Positions 8,157 through 16,543 are shown, counted from the stretch's first letter. The stretch is DNA of 64,000 nt from Shewanella sp. KT0246 (GCF_019654955.1 NZ_BPEV01000001.1:167655-231654); one strand, 5' to 3'. The notes: a model not told the origin generated them from the letters alone. Numbers and translations: made by a program.

Positions 8157-9428
8157 ATGGAAAATACAGCAACGAATGCAAGCTTAGTACAAGCGACTAT
8201 CTCAGACGGTTTTGCAAAGAAGATTTTATTACGTGCATTACAACATCTCTCTGGTGGCTATTTAACAATAGTTAGCTCTGACGGCAAATCCGCTGCAGAG
8301 CAAAGCCTTTCTTTTGGTGATTTTGAATCCGATTTACATGCAACGATACAAGTCTCTCATCCAAGTTTTTATAAACAGATTATTTGGGGCGGCTCTATTG
8401 GAGCAGGTGAAGCTTACATCCAAGGTCATTGGTCTAGTCCTGATTTGACTAAAGTGGTGCAGTTGTTTGCACGTAATCTTGCTTTGCTGGATAACATTGA
8501 GCGTTACTTTTCATGGTTTAGCGTTGGAATGAACCGACTGACTCATGTTTTTAATCGCAACTCTGCTGCGGGGTCTAAGCGCAACATTTTGGCCCACTAT
8601 GATTTGGGTAATACGATGTATGAGCAGTTTTTAGATAAAGAAATGCTTTATTCAAGTGCACTATATCCGCACAGCGGAGCAAGCCTAGAAGAAGCGCAGC
8701 TGCATAAACTACATACCATTTGTGAACGTTTAGATTTAAAACCCGGTCAAACTTTGTTAGAAGTCGGTACAGGTTGGGGCGCTTTAGCAATATATGCTGC
8801 CAAGCATTTTGATGTTGATGTAACAACCACAACCATATCAGATGCACAGTACGACTATGCTGTTGCGAGAGTGGAGCAAGAAGGCCTTGGCAATAAAGTC
8901 ACCCTGTTAAAAGAAGATTACCGTTTGTTGACGGGCGAATATGACAGAGTGGTTTCAATTGAAATGATTGAAGCGGTTGGGCATGAATACTTACCTGGAT
9001 TTTTTAAAAAACTAGAAACATTGTTAAAACCAAATGGCCGCATGCTAATTCAAGCTATTACCATAGCGGATCAACGCTACGACAGTTACCGTAAAAGCGT
9101 TGATTTTATTCAACGCTATATATTCCCTGGTGGTTGTTTACCGTCGGTGAGTGAGATGAATAAGCATATCGCCAAGCAGACCGATATGGTGGTTTGGTCC
9201 ATTGACGATATGGGCAAAGATTATGCACAAACCCTCAATCAGTGGCATGAACGTTTTGATAAGGCGCAACAACAGATTAAGCAGTTAGGCTATGGTGATG
9301 ATTTCATCCGCATGTGGAAATTTTATTTGAGTTACTGTGAAGGTGGATTCTTAGAACGTACCACCAGCACTGTGCACCTTGTTGCGGTGCGACCACAATA
9401 TCGCACAACTTTAGCAAGCGGTGCTTAA
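8157..9428 (+). CDS. Cyclopropane-fatty-acyl-phospholipid synthase-like methyltransferase
   Basis: SAM-dependent methyltransferase of 423 residues related to E. coli Cfa. An N-terminal domain is followed by HYDLGNTMYEQFLD, the SAM loop LLEVGTGWGALA, and C-terminal RYIFPGGCLPS. Against E. coli Cfa, two of the residues that bind the catalytic bicarbonate differ: Cys139 aligns with Ser167 and His266 with Gln299. Glu239 (Glu272 here) and Tyr317 (Tyr356 here) are kept. This suggests that the enzyme methylates an unsaturated acyl chain without making a cyclopropane ring, as proposed for UfaM-type enzymes of furan fatty acid synthesis. AGGAAGCGGAG precedes the ATG. I therefore avoid the symbol cfa. 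Confidence 0.85.
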   Translation: MENTATNASLVQATISDGFAKKILLRALQHLSGGYLTIVSSDGKSAAEQSLSFGDFESDLHATIQVSHPSFYKQIIWGGSIGAGEAYIQGHWSSPDLTKVVQLFARNLALLDNIERYFSWFSVGMNRLTHVFNRNSAAGSKRNILAHYDLGNTMYEQFLDKEMLYSSALYPHSGASLEEAQLHKLHTICERLDLKPGQTLLEVGTGWGALAIYAAKHFDVDVTTTTISDAQYDYAVARVEQEGLGNKVTLLKEDYRLLTGEYDRVVSIEMIEAVGHEYLPGFFKKLETLLKPNGRMLIQAITIADQRYDSYRKSVDFIQRYIFPGGCLPSVSEMNKHIAKQTDMVVWSIDDMGKDYAQTLNQWHERFDKAQQQIKQLGYGDDFIRMWKFYLSYCEGGFLERTTSTVHLVAVRPQYRTTLASGA

Positions 9429-9431
9429 ATC

Positions 9432-9956
9432 ATGCTTCTATCTGGCCATACAAACATCATTAACGCTTGTGCCTTTCAAGTGATTTGGTGGGCCGGAGTG
9501 CTTGCTGGAAATCAATTAGTTATTATTCCAGCCTTACTGATTGTTTGGCATTTTGTTGTCAGTAAACAAAAAAGGCATGACGTAAAAGTATTGTTTATTT
9601 GTGGTTTGCTAGGTGTACTTGTTGACTCTTTACTGACAATGTCAGGCTTTTTTGAGTTTGCAGTATTCCCTTTATGGCTCGGGCTACTTTGGGGCTATTT
9701 TGCGATTTCATTGAACTACAGCTTGGGGTTATTTAATCATTTACCCATCGCTGCACAGTCTTTGTTGGGCGGGATTTTTGGCAGTTTGAGTTACATTGGT
9801 GGAGCTAACCTCGGCGCCGTTGACTTACCACATGGGTTGCTGGTTTCGGCTCTAGGTTTATTTATCATTTGGAGCTTACTATTTCCGATGTTTCTACACT
9901 TAGCCAACATTATTGGTTTGAAGCATTCTAGAACAGTATTTGAAAAGAGTATTTAG
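9432..9956 (+). CDS. DUF2878 family inner-membrane protein
   Basis: 174 residues with about five or six hydrophobic segments covering most of the chain, for example in VIWWAGVLAGNQLVIIPALL and LFICGLLGVLVDSLLTMSGFF. WGYFAISLNYSLG and a small-residue-rich GGANLGAVDLPHG turn are typical of DUF2878. It begins 3 bases after the methyltransferase stop, so the two are co-translated. Function is unknown. It is a regular member of this lipid-modification cluster in Shewanella and Vibrio, so a scaffold or transport role for the membrane-embedded substrate is a guess. Confidence 0.8.
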   Translation: MLLSGHTNIINACAFQVIWWAGVLAGNQLVIIPALLIVWHFVVSKQKRHDVKVLFICGLLGVLVDSLLTMSGFFEFAVFPLWLGLLWGYFAISLNYSLGLFNHLPIAAQSLLGGIFGSLSYIGGANLGAVDLPHGLLVSALGLFIIWSLLFPMFLHLANIIGLKHSRTVFEKSI

Positions 9957-9957
9957 T

Positions 9958-10725
9958 ATGAGTTTTAGTGAAGACATTACTCTAATTGGGGAAAACGATA
10001 TGCTGAATAGTCATGAGTTGCTAAGCAAGGTTAATTTATCTTTTAGTAGGTTGTTAAGCTCATTAAAGTTAACAAGATTACTAGTTGTGACTAGTTCAAT
10101 GGTTTTTATTACACCAATTACTTTTGCTGAAAATATTGCAGACATTTCTCCGTTAACCGAACCGCAAGGTATTGATTTACGAACTAACACTTCATCAGAA
10201 AGTCGTTCTCCAATAAATAATTCACTAATAAAAAGCGACACACTCAGCCAAACACAACTCCACAGCTCTACTCAGATTGAAGCTTCATTCGATACTATGC
10301 AAATGGTGGGTGAGGCCGATATGGATTTACTTTGGTTTTCAATTTACAGCGCCAAGTTGATGTCCGTAGATGGTGAATATCAGCAGAACCAATTTCCGTT
10401 GAAACTTGAGATCGAGTATCACCGTGATATCGAAGCCGAAGATTTAATTGAAGCCACTGTAGACCAGTGGCAACACATAGGCATCGATAATCAAGATATA
10501 GCAAGATTGCAACAACAAATTGAGCAAGCATGGCCTGATGTTAAAGAAGGCGATAAGTTGAGCTTTATGATGCACAACCAAAATTTAGGGCAATTTTATT
10601 TCAATGACCAAGCTCTACCTATTATCCAAGAGCCGGGTTTTGCTGCAGCATTTTTAGATATTTGGTTATCTGAGCAAACAAGCAGACCGGAACTTCGTCA
10701 AGAATTGATTGGAGCCACTAAATAA
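9958..10725 (+). CDS. Exported chalcone-isomerase-like domain protein
   Basis: About 255 residues. The C-terminal 150 residues look like the chalcone-isomerase-like family (LLWFSIYSAKLMS, PLKLEIEYHRDIEAEDLIEAT, then EGDKLSFMMHNQNLGQFYFNDQ), whose bacterial members bind fatty-acid-like ligands and are not flavonoid enzymes. A hydrophobic segment ending in TFAENIA about 55 residues in looks like a signal peptide. The start is uncertain: the ATG at 9958 has AAAAGAG 8 bases upstream, a TTG at 9940 opens the same frame, and the ATG at 10000 after GGGGAAAA would give a more normal signal length. It overlaps the DUF3833 start by one base (TAATG). Confidence 0.75.
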   Translation: MSFSEDITLIGENDMLNSHELLSKVNLSFSRLLSSLKLTRLLVVTSSMVFITPITFAENIADISPLTEPQGIDLRTNTSSESRSPINNSLIKSDTLSQTQLHSSTQIEASFDTMQMVGEADMDLLWFSIYSAKLMSVDGEYQQNQFPLKLEIEYHRDIEAEDLIEATVDQWQHIGIDNQDIARLQQQIEQAWPDVKEGDKLSFMMHNQNLGQFYFNDQALPIIQEPGFAAAFLDIWLSEQTSRPELRQELIGATK

Positions 10726-11270
10726 TGAAAAAATTCAGCCAAATTAAATCCTATTGCTTGGTGGCGTTAGCTGCATTGACATTAATGTCTTGCTCTTCAG
10801 CATCTATAGAGGATTATGACAAAACCACGCCAATATTAAACCTACAGACATTCTTCGACGGCAATCTAACGGCTGCAGGTATCGTACAGGATTACTCTGG
10901 CACAGTAACACGCAAGTTTACGGTTACTATGGAAGCGAGTTGGCAAGGCAATAAAGGAATCATCGATGAGCGTTTTATTTACGATGATGGCGAGAAGCAA
11001 ACACGTATTTGGCACATTACCGACTTAGGCGACGGTAAGTATGAAGGTACGGCCAATGATATTACTGGCATCGCCACAGGTGAAGCAAAGGGGAGTGCAC
11101 TTCGCTGGGCTTACGAGATGAATTTAGTCGTGGATGATTCAGAATACGAAGTCTATTTCGATGATTGGATGTTTTTAGTCGATGACAATACCATCATTAA
11201 TAAAAGTGACATCATTAAGTTTGGTGTGACAGTGGCGCAAGTTACCTTAGTGATTCAAAAACAGCCTTGA
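10725..11270 (+). CDS. DUF3833 family lipoprotein
   Basis: 181 residues, last gene of the photoprotection-type operon. The N-terminus is a lipoprotein signal with lipobox LMSC followed by Ser-Ser, so the mature protein should be lipid-anchored, probably in the outer membrane. The body matches DUF3833: LQTFFDGNLTAAGIVQDYSG, GKYEGTANDITGIATGEAKG, and DDWMFLVDDNTIINKSDI. Families of this kind are small beta-barrel proteins of the lipocalin type, but no ligand is known. Translation is coupled to the preceding gene by the TAATG overlap. Confidence 0.85.
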   Translation: MKKFSQIKSYCLVALAALTLMSCSSASIEDYDKTTPILNLQTFFDGNLTAAGIVQDYSGTVTRKFTVTMEASWQGNKGIIDERFIYDDGEKQTRIWHITDLGDGKYEGTANDITGIATGEAKGSALRWAYEMNLVVDDSEYEVYFDDWMFLVDDNTIINKSDIIKFGVTVAQVTLVIQKQP

Positions 11271-11320
11271 GGTAACGAGCGCTAGATTATCTGAGTGATG
11301 TTTGGTTGCCAGCCTGTAAG

Positions 11321-11665
11321 TTAGCCTTTTAACTTAGAGTTATCAGGTTGTTTTTTATCGTAATACTCAAACGGGAATACGTTCCTAATACGCTGGGTCA
11401 ATTTATCACCCACGTTAGCCGAAACATGTAATCTGACATCACCTAACTTTTCAGCTCTGATAGTACATGTTAGCTTTTCCGCTTTGGCGATAGCTTTACA
11501 CTCACGAGAGAAACGTTCAGGGATTTTTCCTGAATGTCTATTGAGTTTTCCATCCTTAAAATGCATCTCAAATATTTTTAACCCTCTAGAACCTGAAAAA
11601 ATAAGTTTGTAGGCGATAACGAAAAAAACCAGTACAAAGAATACTTTAAAACCCATTTCAACCAT
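11321..11665 (-). CDS. DUF3634-like single-pass membrane protein
   Basis: 114 residues, convergent with the DUF3833 gene. One membrane helix at the N-terminus (residues 5-22, FKVFFVLVFFVIAYKLIF) is followed by a basic soluble domain with GKLNRHSGKIPERFSRECKA and VSANVGDKLTQRIRNVFP, which resembles DUF3634. Function is unknown. The ATG at 11665 has AAGGAATTA upstream on its strand. No partner genes are nearby. Confidence 0.7.
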   Translation of the reverse strand: MVEMGFKVFFVLVFFVIAYKLIFSGSRGLKIFEMHFKDGKLNRHSGKIPERFSRECKAIAKAEKLTCTIRAEKLGDVRLHVSANVGDKLTQRIRNVFPFEYYDKKQPDNSKLKG

Positions 11666-11921
11666 GCTTAATTCCTTCTATAGAACAACGTCTTCAATAT
11701 TTAAGATACTCTGCTATCCCAATAATGCAATTTTATTTGTAGCTTTCAAACCCAGTTCACACTTGTTAATTCTATCTCGAAACTTAAATCGAGTTTGGTG
11801 GACTTATAATCGTTAAACACCGCAATGTTGGTTAATATAAAAGGCTTAACTTAAGCTAATGCTGAGCTTATTATTAGCCAATATACATTCGTTAGTAGAA
11901 TTAACATTAGGGACAGATGCG

Positions 11922-13373
11922 ATGACATCACTACAAGATATATCGATTTTTCGGCAGCAAGCCTTTATCAATGGTGAGTGGTGTGATGCTAATTCAGCGC
12001 AGACTGAACAAGTTATTAATCCCGCGACCAATGAGGTCATTGGCTCGGTGCCACAAATGGGCGTTAAAGAAACGAATCAAGCAGTGATAGCAGCTCAAGC
12101 TGCATTAGCACCTTGGCAAGCATTAATGGCTAAAGAACGCCAAACTGTATTAATGAAATGGCATTCACTTATCCAAGCTCACACTGAAGAGCTCGCACTG
12201 ATTATAACGCTAGAGCAAGGTAAACCGCTTGCCGAAGCTAAAGGCGAGGTAGCATATGGCGCCTCGTTTATCGAATGGTTTGCTGAAGAAGCAAAACGCG
12301 TTTACGGTGAAACTATCCCTGGGCACCAGCCTGATAAAAGGATTTCGGTAATTAAACAAGCAGTTGGTGTTACCGCTGCAATTACGCCATGGAATTTCCC
12401 CCTTGCCATGATAACTCGTAAGGTAGCACCTGCTTTGGCCGCAGGTTGCACCATGATAGTCAAACCTGCCCCTGATACGCCTTTTACCGCTCTGGCATTA
12501 GCGGTACTTGCTCAAAGAGCAGGAATTCCTGCTGGTGTGTTCAATGTCATTACGGGTGATGCTAAGTTAATTGGTGAGGTCCTGTGTAGTAGTAAAGTGG
12601 TCAGAAAGCTGTCTTTTACTGGCTCAACAGCTGTGGGGGTAAAATTAATGCAACAATGCGCCCCTACAATCAAAAAGCTGTCTTTAGAGTTAGGTGGCAA
12701 TGCGCCATTTATTGTTTTTAATGATGCCGATATTGATGCGGCGGTTATCGGTGCTATTCAAGCTAAGTATCGAAATGCAGGGCAAACTTGTGTTTGTGCC
12801 AACCGAATTTATGTTCAGTCAGGTGTGATTAAGGAATTTACCGAGAAGTTTGTTGATGCGGTTACTAAATTAAGAGTAGGTAATGGGGTCGATGATGACA
12901 GTGTTATAGGCCCATTAATTAACCAAGCAGCGGTTGATAAAGTGCTTTCACATATTCAAGATGCAGTGGCTTTAGGTGGTGAAGTGCTTTTAGGTGGTAA
13001 AAGGCATGAGCTTGGTAAACATTTCTTTGAACCAACAATCATTGGTAATGCTAATCAGCAAATGAAGTTAGCAGCAGAAGAAACCTTTGGGCCAGTAGCG
13101 CCTATTTTTGAGTTTGATGATGAAGCACAAGCGATAGAAATGGCCAATGATACTGACTTTGGTTTAGCGGCTTATTTTTATGGCAGAGATATCGGCTTGG
13201 TTTATCGAGTGTCTGAAGCTTTAGAGTTTGGCATGGTGGGAGTGAACACTGGCTTAATTTCTACAGAAGTTGCACCATTTGGCGGAATAAAGTCATCTGG
13301 TATCGGCCGAGAAGGTTCAAGGCATGGATTAGAGGAGTATTTAGAGATGAAGTACGTTTGTTTATCGATTTAG
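11922..13373 (+). CDS. gabD: NAD(P)+-dependent succinate-semialdehyde dehydrogenase
   Basis: Oxidises succinate semialdehyde to succinate, the last step of GABA breakdown. 483 residues, as in E. coli GabD. Visible are the cofactor-binding AITPWNFPLAMI, the general-base Glu in SLELGGNAPF, the catalytic Cys in NAGQTCVCANRIYV, and the C-terminal GGIKSSGIGREGS block. The ATG at 11922 is chosen because AGGGA ends 8 bases before it and the product begins like GabD; the frame is open further upstream to 11859. No gabT or permease lies next to it. The stop codon lies inside the first unit of a 13-bp tandem repeat array. Confidence 0.92.
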   Translation: MTSLQDISIFRQQAFINGEWCDANSAQTEQVINPATNEVIGSVPQMGVKETNQAVIAAQAALAPWQALMAKERQTVLMKWHSLIQAHTEELALIITLEQGKPLAEAKGEVAYGASFIEWFAEEAKRVYGETIPGHQPDKRISVIKQAVGVTAAITPWNFPLAMITRKVAPALAAGCTMIVKPAPDTPFTALALAVLAQRAGIPAGVFNVITGDAKLIGEVLCSSKVVRKLSFTGSTAVGVKLMQQCAPTIKKLSLELGGNAPFIVFNDADIDAAVIGAIQAKYRNAGQTCVCANRIYVQSGVIKEFTEKFVDAVTKLRVGNGVDDDSVIGPLINQAAVDKVLSHIQDAVALGGEVLLGGKRHELGKHFFEPTIIGNANQQMKLAAEETFGPVAPIFEFDDEAQAIEMANDTDFGLAAYFYGRDIGLVYRVSEALEFGMVGVNTGLISTEVAPFGGIKSSGIGREGSRHGLEEYLEMKYVCLSI

Positions 13374-13439
13374 GCACTTGGTTTAAACTCTTGATTTAGG
13401 CTCTTAATTTAGTCCCTTAATTTAGAGGCTTGATTTAAA
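13362..13439. repeat. Six tandem 13-bp direct repeats over the gabD stop
   Basis: Six consecutive 13-bp units in exact register, starting inside the gabD stop region: TTATCGATTTAGG, CACTTGGTTTAAA, CTCTTGATTTAGG, CTCTTAATTTAGT, CCCTTAATTTAGA and GGCTTGATTTAAA. Units share a CTT-ATTTA core. The first contains the gabD TAG codon. They are degenerate, which suggests an old minisatellite. A second array with 12-13-bp period and a related CCCTT core lies at 15359-15421. Confidence 0.75.
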
Positions 13440-13551
13440 GATTGAGTAGATGTGTATTTTTGAAAAAGTACGTCTAATTTCTCAATCGCTATTTATGCCT
13501 TATGCGATGTGATGCATAATTAACCATACTTGAAATAATACATTGAGAACT

Positions 13552-14283
13552 ATGCTTTTTTCCTTACTCGATATTTTAGCGTTAACGTGCTTTTTTTCTT
13601 GCTGGATGGGCTACACCATATTTGCCCGTAAGAAAGCTAAAAACACTAACTGCATTGCTCGCTGCTTGCACCAACATCGCATTCATTGGATGTCTGAGGT
13701 CATGAAAAAAGAAATTCGAGTGGGTGAAGCATCGCTGCTGGCAAACTTAGAACGCAATATTGCCTTTTTTGCTTCAACTACCTTACTGGTTTTAGCGGGT
13801 GTATTAACGCTTTTTGCGCAAGTTGAGCGACTTGAGGATGTGATCAGCTCAATCCCATTTGCCGCAGAGCCAAACCATGCGTTAGTTCAGGTTAAATTAG
13901 CACTGCTTGCGGGTATTTTCGTATTAGCGTTTTTTCAATTTACTTGGTCAATGCGTCAATATGGTTTTTTAAATGTGATGATAGGTGCTGCGCCGATTGA
14001 TCCAACTGGAATGGATAAAAATTTAGCTGCTTACTCGCGCCAAATGGCTACTGTGGGCGATCAAGCCGCTCACTCATACAACTATGGCCTTAGAAGCTAT
14101 TACTTCTCTATGGCGGCTTTGTGTTGGTTCTGGAATCCATTATTACTTATTGTTGCCAGCTTGCTGGTGGTATATACCTTGTATCGCCGTGAATTTAAAT
14201 CTCGTGCTGTAAGAGCGATTACGGCAGCTCAAACACATCTAGAAATTGCTCAATCATTGAAAGAAAAACAGCATCAAAATTAA
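13552..14283 (+). CDS. DUF599 family membrane protein
   Basis: 243 residues with about four membrane segments: near residues 4-22, 70-92, 115-135 and 185-215. It opens with LLDILALTCFFSCWMGYTIFAR and contains RIHWMSEVMKKE, then NLERNIAFFASTTLLVLAGVL, typical of DUF599. Function is unknown. The ATG at 13552 is preferred over an in-frame TTG at 13543, which has no ribosome site in front. It stands alone between gabD and a convergent regulator. Confidence 0.82.
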   Translation: MLFSLLDILALTCFFSCWMGYTIFARKKAKNTNCIARCLHQHRIHWMSEVMKKEIRVGEASLLANLERNIAFFASTTLLVLAGVLTLFAQVERLEDVISSIPFAAEPNHALVQVKLALLAGIFVLAFFQFTWSMRQYGFLNVMIGAAPIDPTGMDKNLAAYSRQMATVGDQAAHSYNYGLRSYYFSMAALCWFWNPLLLIVASLLVVYTLYRREFKSRAVRAITAAQTHLEIAQSLKEKQHQN

Positions 14284-14358
14284 ATTAACTACTGCTAAAA
14301 TTAATCACTGTTAGTTTTGCTTTTAATTTTATAACCATAGCTGTGAGATGGTATGAAT

Positions 14359-15309
14359 CTAAACACAACTTCGAGTTAAATTGAGGAATAGGCTACTGGA
14401 AATTAATTCTTGTCTATTAAGTTTATAGGAAACAAAGCTACGGCGTTTTCCTTGATACTTTGCGCCTTGCATTTTTTCAGTAAGGGTTTCACCTAAAGAA
14501 ACAACTTCACCGCTTAAAAAGTCCATTAACTTAACGCCGATATCAGAGCGAGCCTTGTAGCCAAAAGCAATGTTGGTTTCTGTCTTTGCCAATGTAACAA
14601 GTAATTGTGAAAGAAAGTCTTCGGTTACGTGTTTGCCTCCCAAGTAAGTACTAAGCATATAAAGGCAACCTGGTAGATATTCATCGATTAAGTGATCAGG
14701 TGTTAGCTGACTATCTTTAAGAGAGTTATCGGACAGTTTTGCAAAGGTATCTTCGCTGACTTTTACTATAAAGATATGCCCAGCCAGTATTCCGTTAACT
14801 AAATAAAAAGATACTTCAGTTGACTCAACTTCGGCTAAAGCTTTGATAAAGTCTTGAGTCCAGTACTCGCGACCTTTGGTCAAGTTAGAGTGGTAATTGG
14901 CTATCCAGCCATACATTTGCTCAGCCTCATCAGCTTGCTTGCAGAGCTTATCGAAACTGACAGTATCTTGTGAGATATAAGGGTGGGCACCCATTACATG
15001 GTTGTAATGGAATTGCTGTTCGATCATTTTATTAAAGCTATCTAAAGAAGGAAGTTGCTTTAACTCAAAAGCTGCGTCGCACAATAATTGTTGAGGTTGA
15101 TCGTTAAAATACTCTATTAGTGCCACTTGTCTTCTAAGATTAGGGCTTATCTTTGCACGTTCCCAACGGCTGATTGTGAGTGCATCGACATTTTCAAACA
15201 AAGAGTCGTATTCTGCGAGCTTTAAAGCAAGGGATTCCTGTGAATCTCCGGCCTCGTTGCGTCGCTGCAAGATATATTCTGCAATATCGCTAAAACTCTG
15301 AACAGTCAT
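14359..15309 (-). CDS. XRE-type helix-turn-helix regulator of unknown class
   Basis: 316 residues. The N-terminal 65 residues form a Cro/C1-type helix-turn-helix (YILQRRNEAGDSQESLALKLAEYD, then ALTISRWERAKISPNLRRQVALIEYF), with SRWE in the expected recognition position. The remaining 250 residues are a helical and mixed region I do not recognise; it may sense a ligand or partner. The ATG at 15309 is preceded by AAGGAA on its strand. It stands between DUF599 and the glycine-zipper lipoprotein, transcribed oppositely to both, and its upstream region contains short tandem repeats. Confidence 0.75.
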   Translation of the reverse strand: MTVQSFSDIAEYILQRRNEAGDSQESLALKLAEYDSLFENVDALTISRWERAKISPNLRRQVALIEYFNDQPQQLLCDAAFELKQLPSLDSFNKMIEQQFHYNHVMGAHPYISQDTVSFDKLCKQADEAEQMYGWIANYHSNLTKGREYWTQDFIKALAEVESTEVSFYLVNGILAGHIFIVKVSEDTFAKLSDNSLKDSQLTPDHLIDEYLPGCLYMLSTYLGGKHVTEDFLSQLLVTLAKTETNIAFGYKARSDIGVKLMDFLSGEVVSLGETLTEKMQGAKYQGKRRSFVSYKLNRQELISSSLFLNLTRSCV

Positions 15310-15358
15310 CGTATTCCTTAAGTTAGCTTATAGCCTTGTGAAATCACCCAGTGAAATA

Positions 15359-15421
15359 ATTCTTTGAGAAAGCGCTTTGAAAAAGCCCTTGAAATAGCCC
15401 TTGGAATTAGCCCTTTGAATG
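15359..15421. repeat. Tandem 12-13-bp repeats upstream of the XRE regulator
   Basis: Units ATTCTTTGAGAA, AGCGCTTTGAAAA, AGCCCTTGAAAT, AGCCCTTGGAATT and AGCCCTTTGAATG follow each other directly, 12 or 13 bp each, with an AGCCCTT-GAA core. They lie 50-110 bp upstream of the XRE gene start, so they may overlap its promoter. The period and the CCCTT core resemble the array at the gabD stop. Confidence 0.65.
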
Positions 15422-15565
15422 CTACTCATTAAATTATCATCTACTAGAGTTCATTATCTAGGCATTGGGTAAATTTTTTTTCCGCATCATGCCCTCATTT
15501 AATCATGTTGCATTTGTTCTAATGACAAACATTAAACAAGCAGCAACATTTTTTGAGGTAAAACC

Positions 15566-16381
15566 ATGAACAAATCAGCAAAAGTTTTAGTGTTAGTGGC
15601 AAGTGTGTCATTCCTGAGTGGTTGCGCAAGCAGTGGTGCAGTAAATGAAGATGGTAGCGGCAATAATCGCGGCTTAAAAACAGGAGCTGCGGGTGGCGCT
15701 ATTTTAGGACTTGCTATGGGCGCTGCAGCAGGTGATGCGAGCTTAGCGTTAAAAGGTGCCGCTATAGGAGGTGCTGCAGGTGGTTTGGCTGGGGCAAGTG
15801 CTGATTATGCTAATGATAGAGAAGATTACCGCAATGAAAATGGTAATAAAAATATCAATATTAATGGACTCCCTCAAAGTAAAGTGAGTGACGCCCAAAC
15901 GGCTGTAAAATCTACACCGCAATCTTGGGACAAACTTGATCATTTTAGCGGGGAGTGGCAAGTCAATATTTGGGCGCTAAATGATGAAGGGAACAGAGTC
16001 GAAGCCTCAGCGAGTGCAAATGGTGCACTATTAAAAACAACAAAAACACAATTGAGTGTAGATAATGTCCAAATGAACGGAGAAGTACAGTCCTTAAGTG
16101 GCAAAGTCGATTTAGCGTTTAGTCCAGAAGACGGTTATCAGATTATGACAGAGTTTAACGGTAACGAAAATATGAGGTTTGTCGGTGAAGTCGATGACCA
16201 AGGCCGTTATAGCTATTACCCTGTTGGGGTCAATGGCTCTACCTATTCTGGTAATGAGCGTTCTACAATGAGACTTGAGCTAAGATTTGTTGGAAAAGAT
16301 GTTTTTCTAGTAGACAGTTTTATTCAATCGAAAGGTGAAGAGGTGCAAATCCAATCATATCGTTTTACACGTCAAAGCTAA
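15566..16381 (+). CDS. Glycine-zipper lipoprotein
   Basis: 271 residues with a lipoprotein signal, lipobox LSGC then Ala-Ser-Ser. After the lipid anchor comes a glycine-zipper membrane region (GAAGGAILGLAMGAAAG and GAAIGGAAGGLAGASADYAND, residues 35-80), as in small outer-membrane proteins. The C-terminal 160 residues, starting near WDKLDHFSGEWQVNIWAL, look like a beta-rich domain of unknown function. ATG follows a GAGGTAAAACC ribosome site. It could stabilise the outer membrane, but no function is known. Confidence 0.75.
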   Translation: MNKSAKVLVLVASVSFLSGCASSGAVNEDGSGNNRGLKTGAAGGAILGLAMGAAAGDASLALKGAAIGGAAGGLAGASADYANDREDYRNENGNKNININGLPQSKVSDAQTAVKSTPQSWDKLDHFSGEWQVNIWALNDEGNRVEASASANGALLKTTKTQLSVDNVQMNGEVQSLSGKVDLAFSPEDGYQIMTEFNGNENMRFVGEVDDQGRYSYYPVGVNGSTYSGNERSTMRLELRFVGKDVFLVDSFIQSKGEEVQIQSYRFTRQS

Positions 16382-16425
16382 TTTAGCTGAACTAAATATT
16401 GAAGCATTAAACCAATTTTTAGATA

Positions 16426-16458
16426 TGAAAAAGCCGCTTAAATTTCTTTAAGCGGCTT
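16426..16458 (-). terminator. Terminator for the tRNA-Ile transcript
   Basis: Twelve-base stem AAGCCGCTTAAA / TTTAAGCGGCTT with a four-base loop. The T run is on the minus strand (five T), so it ends the minus-strand tRNA transcript just downstream of its 3' end. It is the last structure before the convergent lipoprotein gene. Confidence 0.8.
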
Positions 16459-16466
16459 ATCAAAAT

Positions 16467-16543
16467 TGGTGGCCCCTCCCAGACTCGAACTGGGGACCTG
16501 ACGATTATGAGTCGTATGCTCTAACCAACTGAGCTAAGGGGCC
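16467..16543 (-). tRNA. ileX: tRNA-Ile with CAT anticodon (lysidine-modified), ileX-like
   Basis: 77-nt cloverleaf with encoded CCA. On the minus strand it begins GGCCCCTTAGCTCAGTTGG, has anticodon stem-loop CGACTCATAATCG, T-loop GTTCGAGTC, and ends GGGGCCACCA. The anticodon is CAT, but the GGCCCCT/AGGGGCC acceptor stem and the anticodon arm equal those of E. coli tRNA-Ile2 (ileX) rather than elongator tRNA-Met. C34 is converted to lysidine by TilS so that it reads AUA. E. coli ileX also lies near rpoD, which supports the call. Confidence 0.9.

Noticed and set aside
16467..16543. tRNA-Met elongator
   Set aside because: Anticodon is CAT, but the acceptor stem and anticodon arm are those of tRNA-Ile2.
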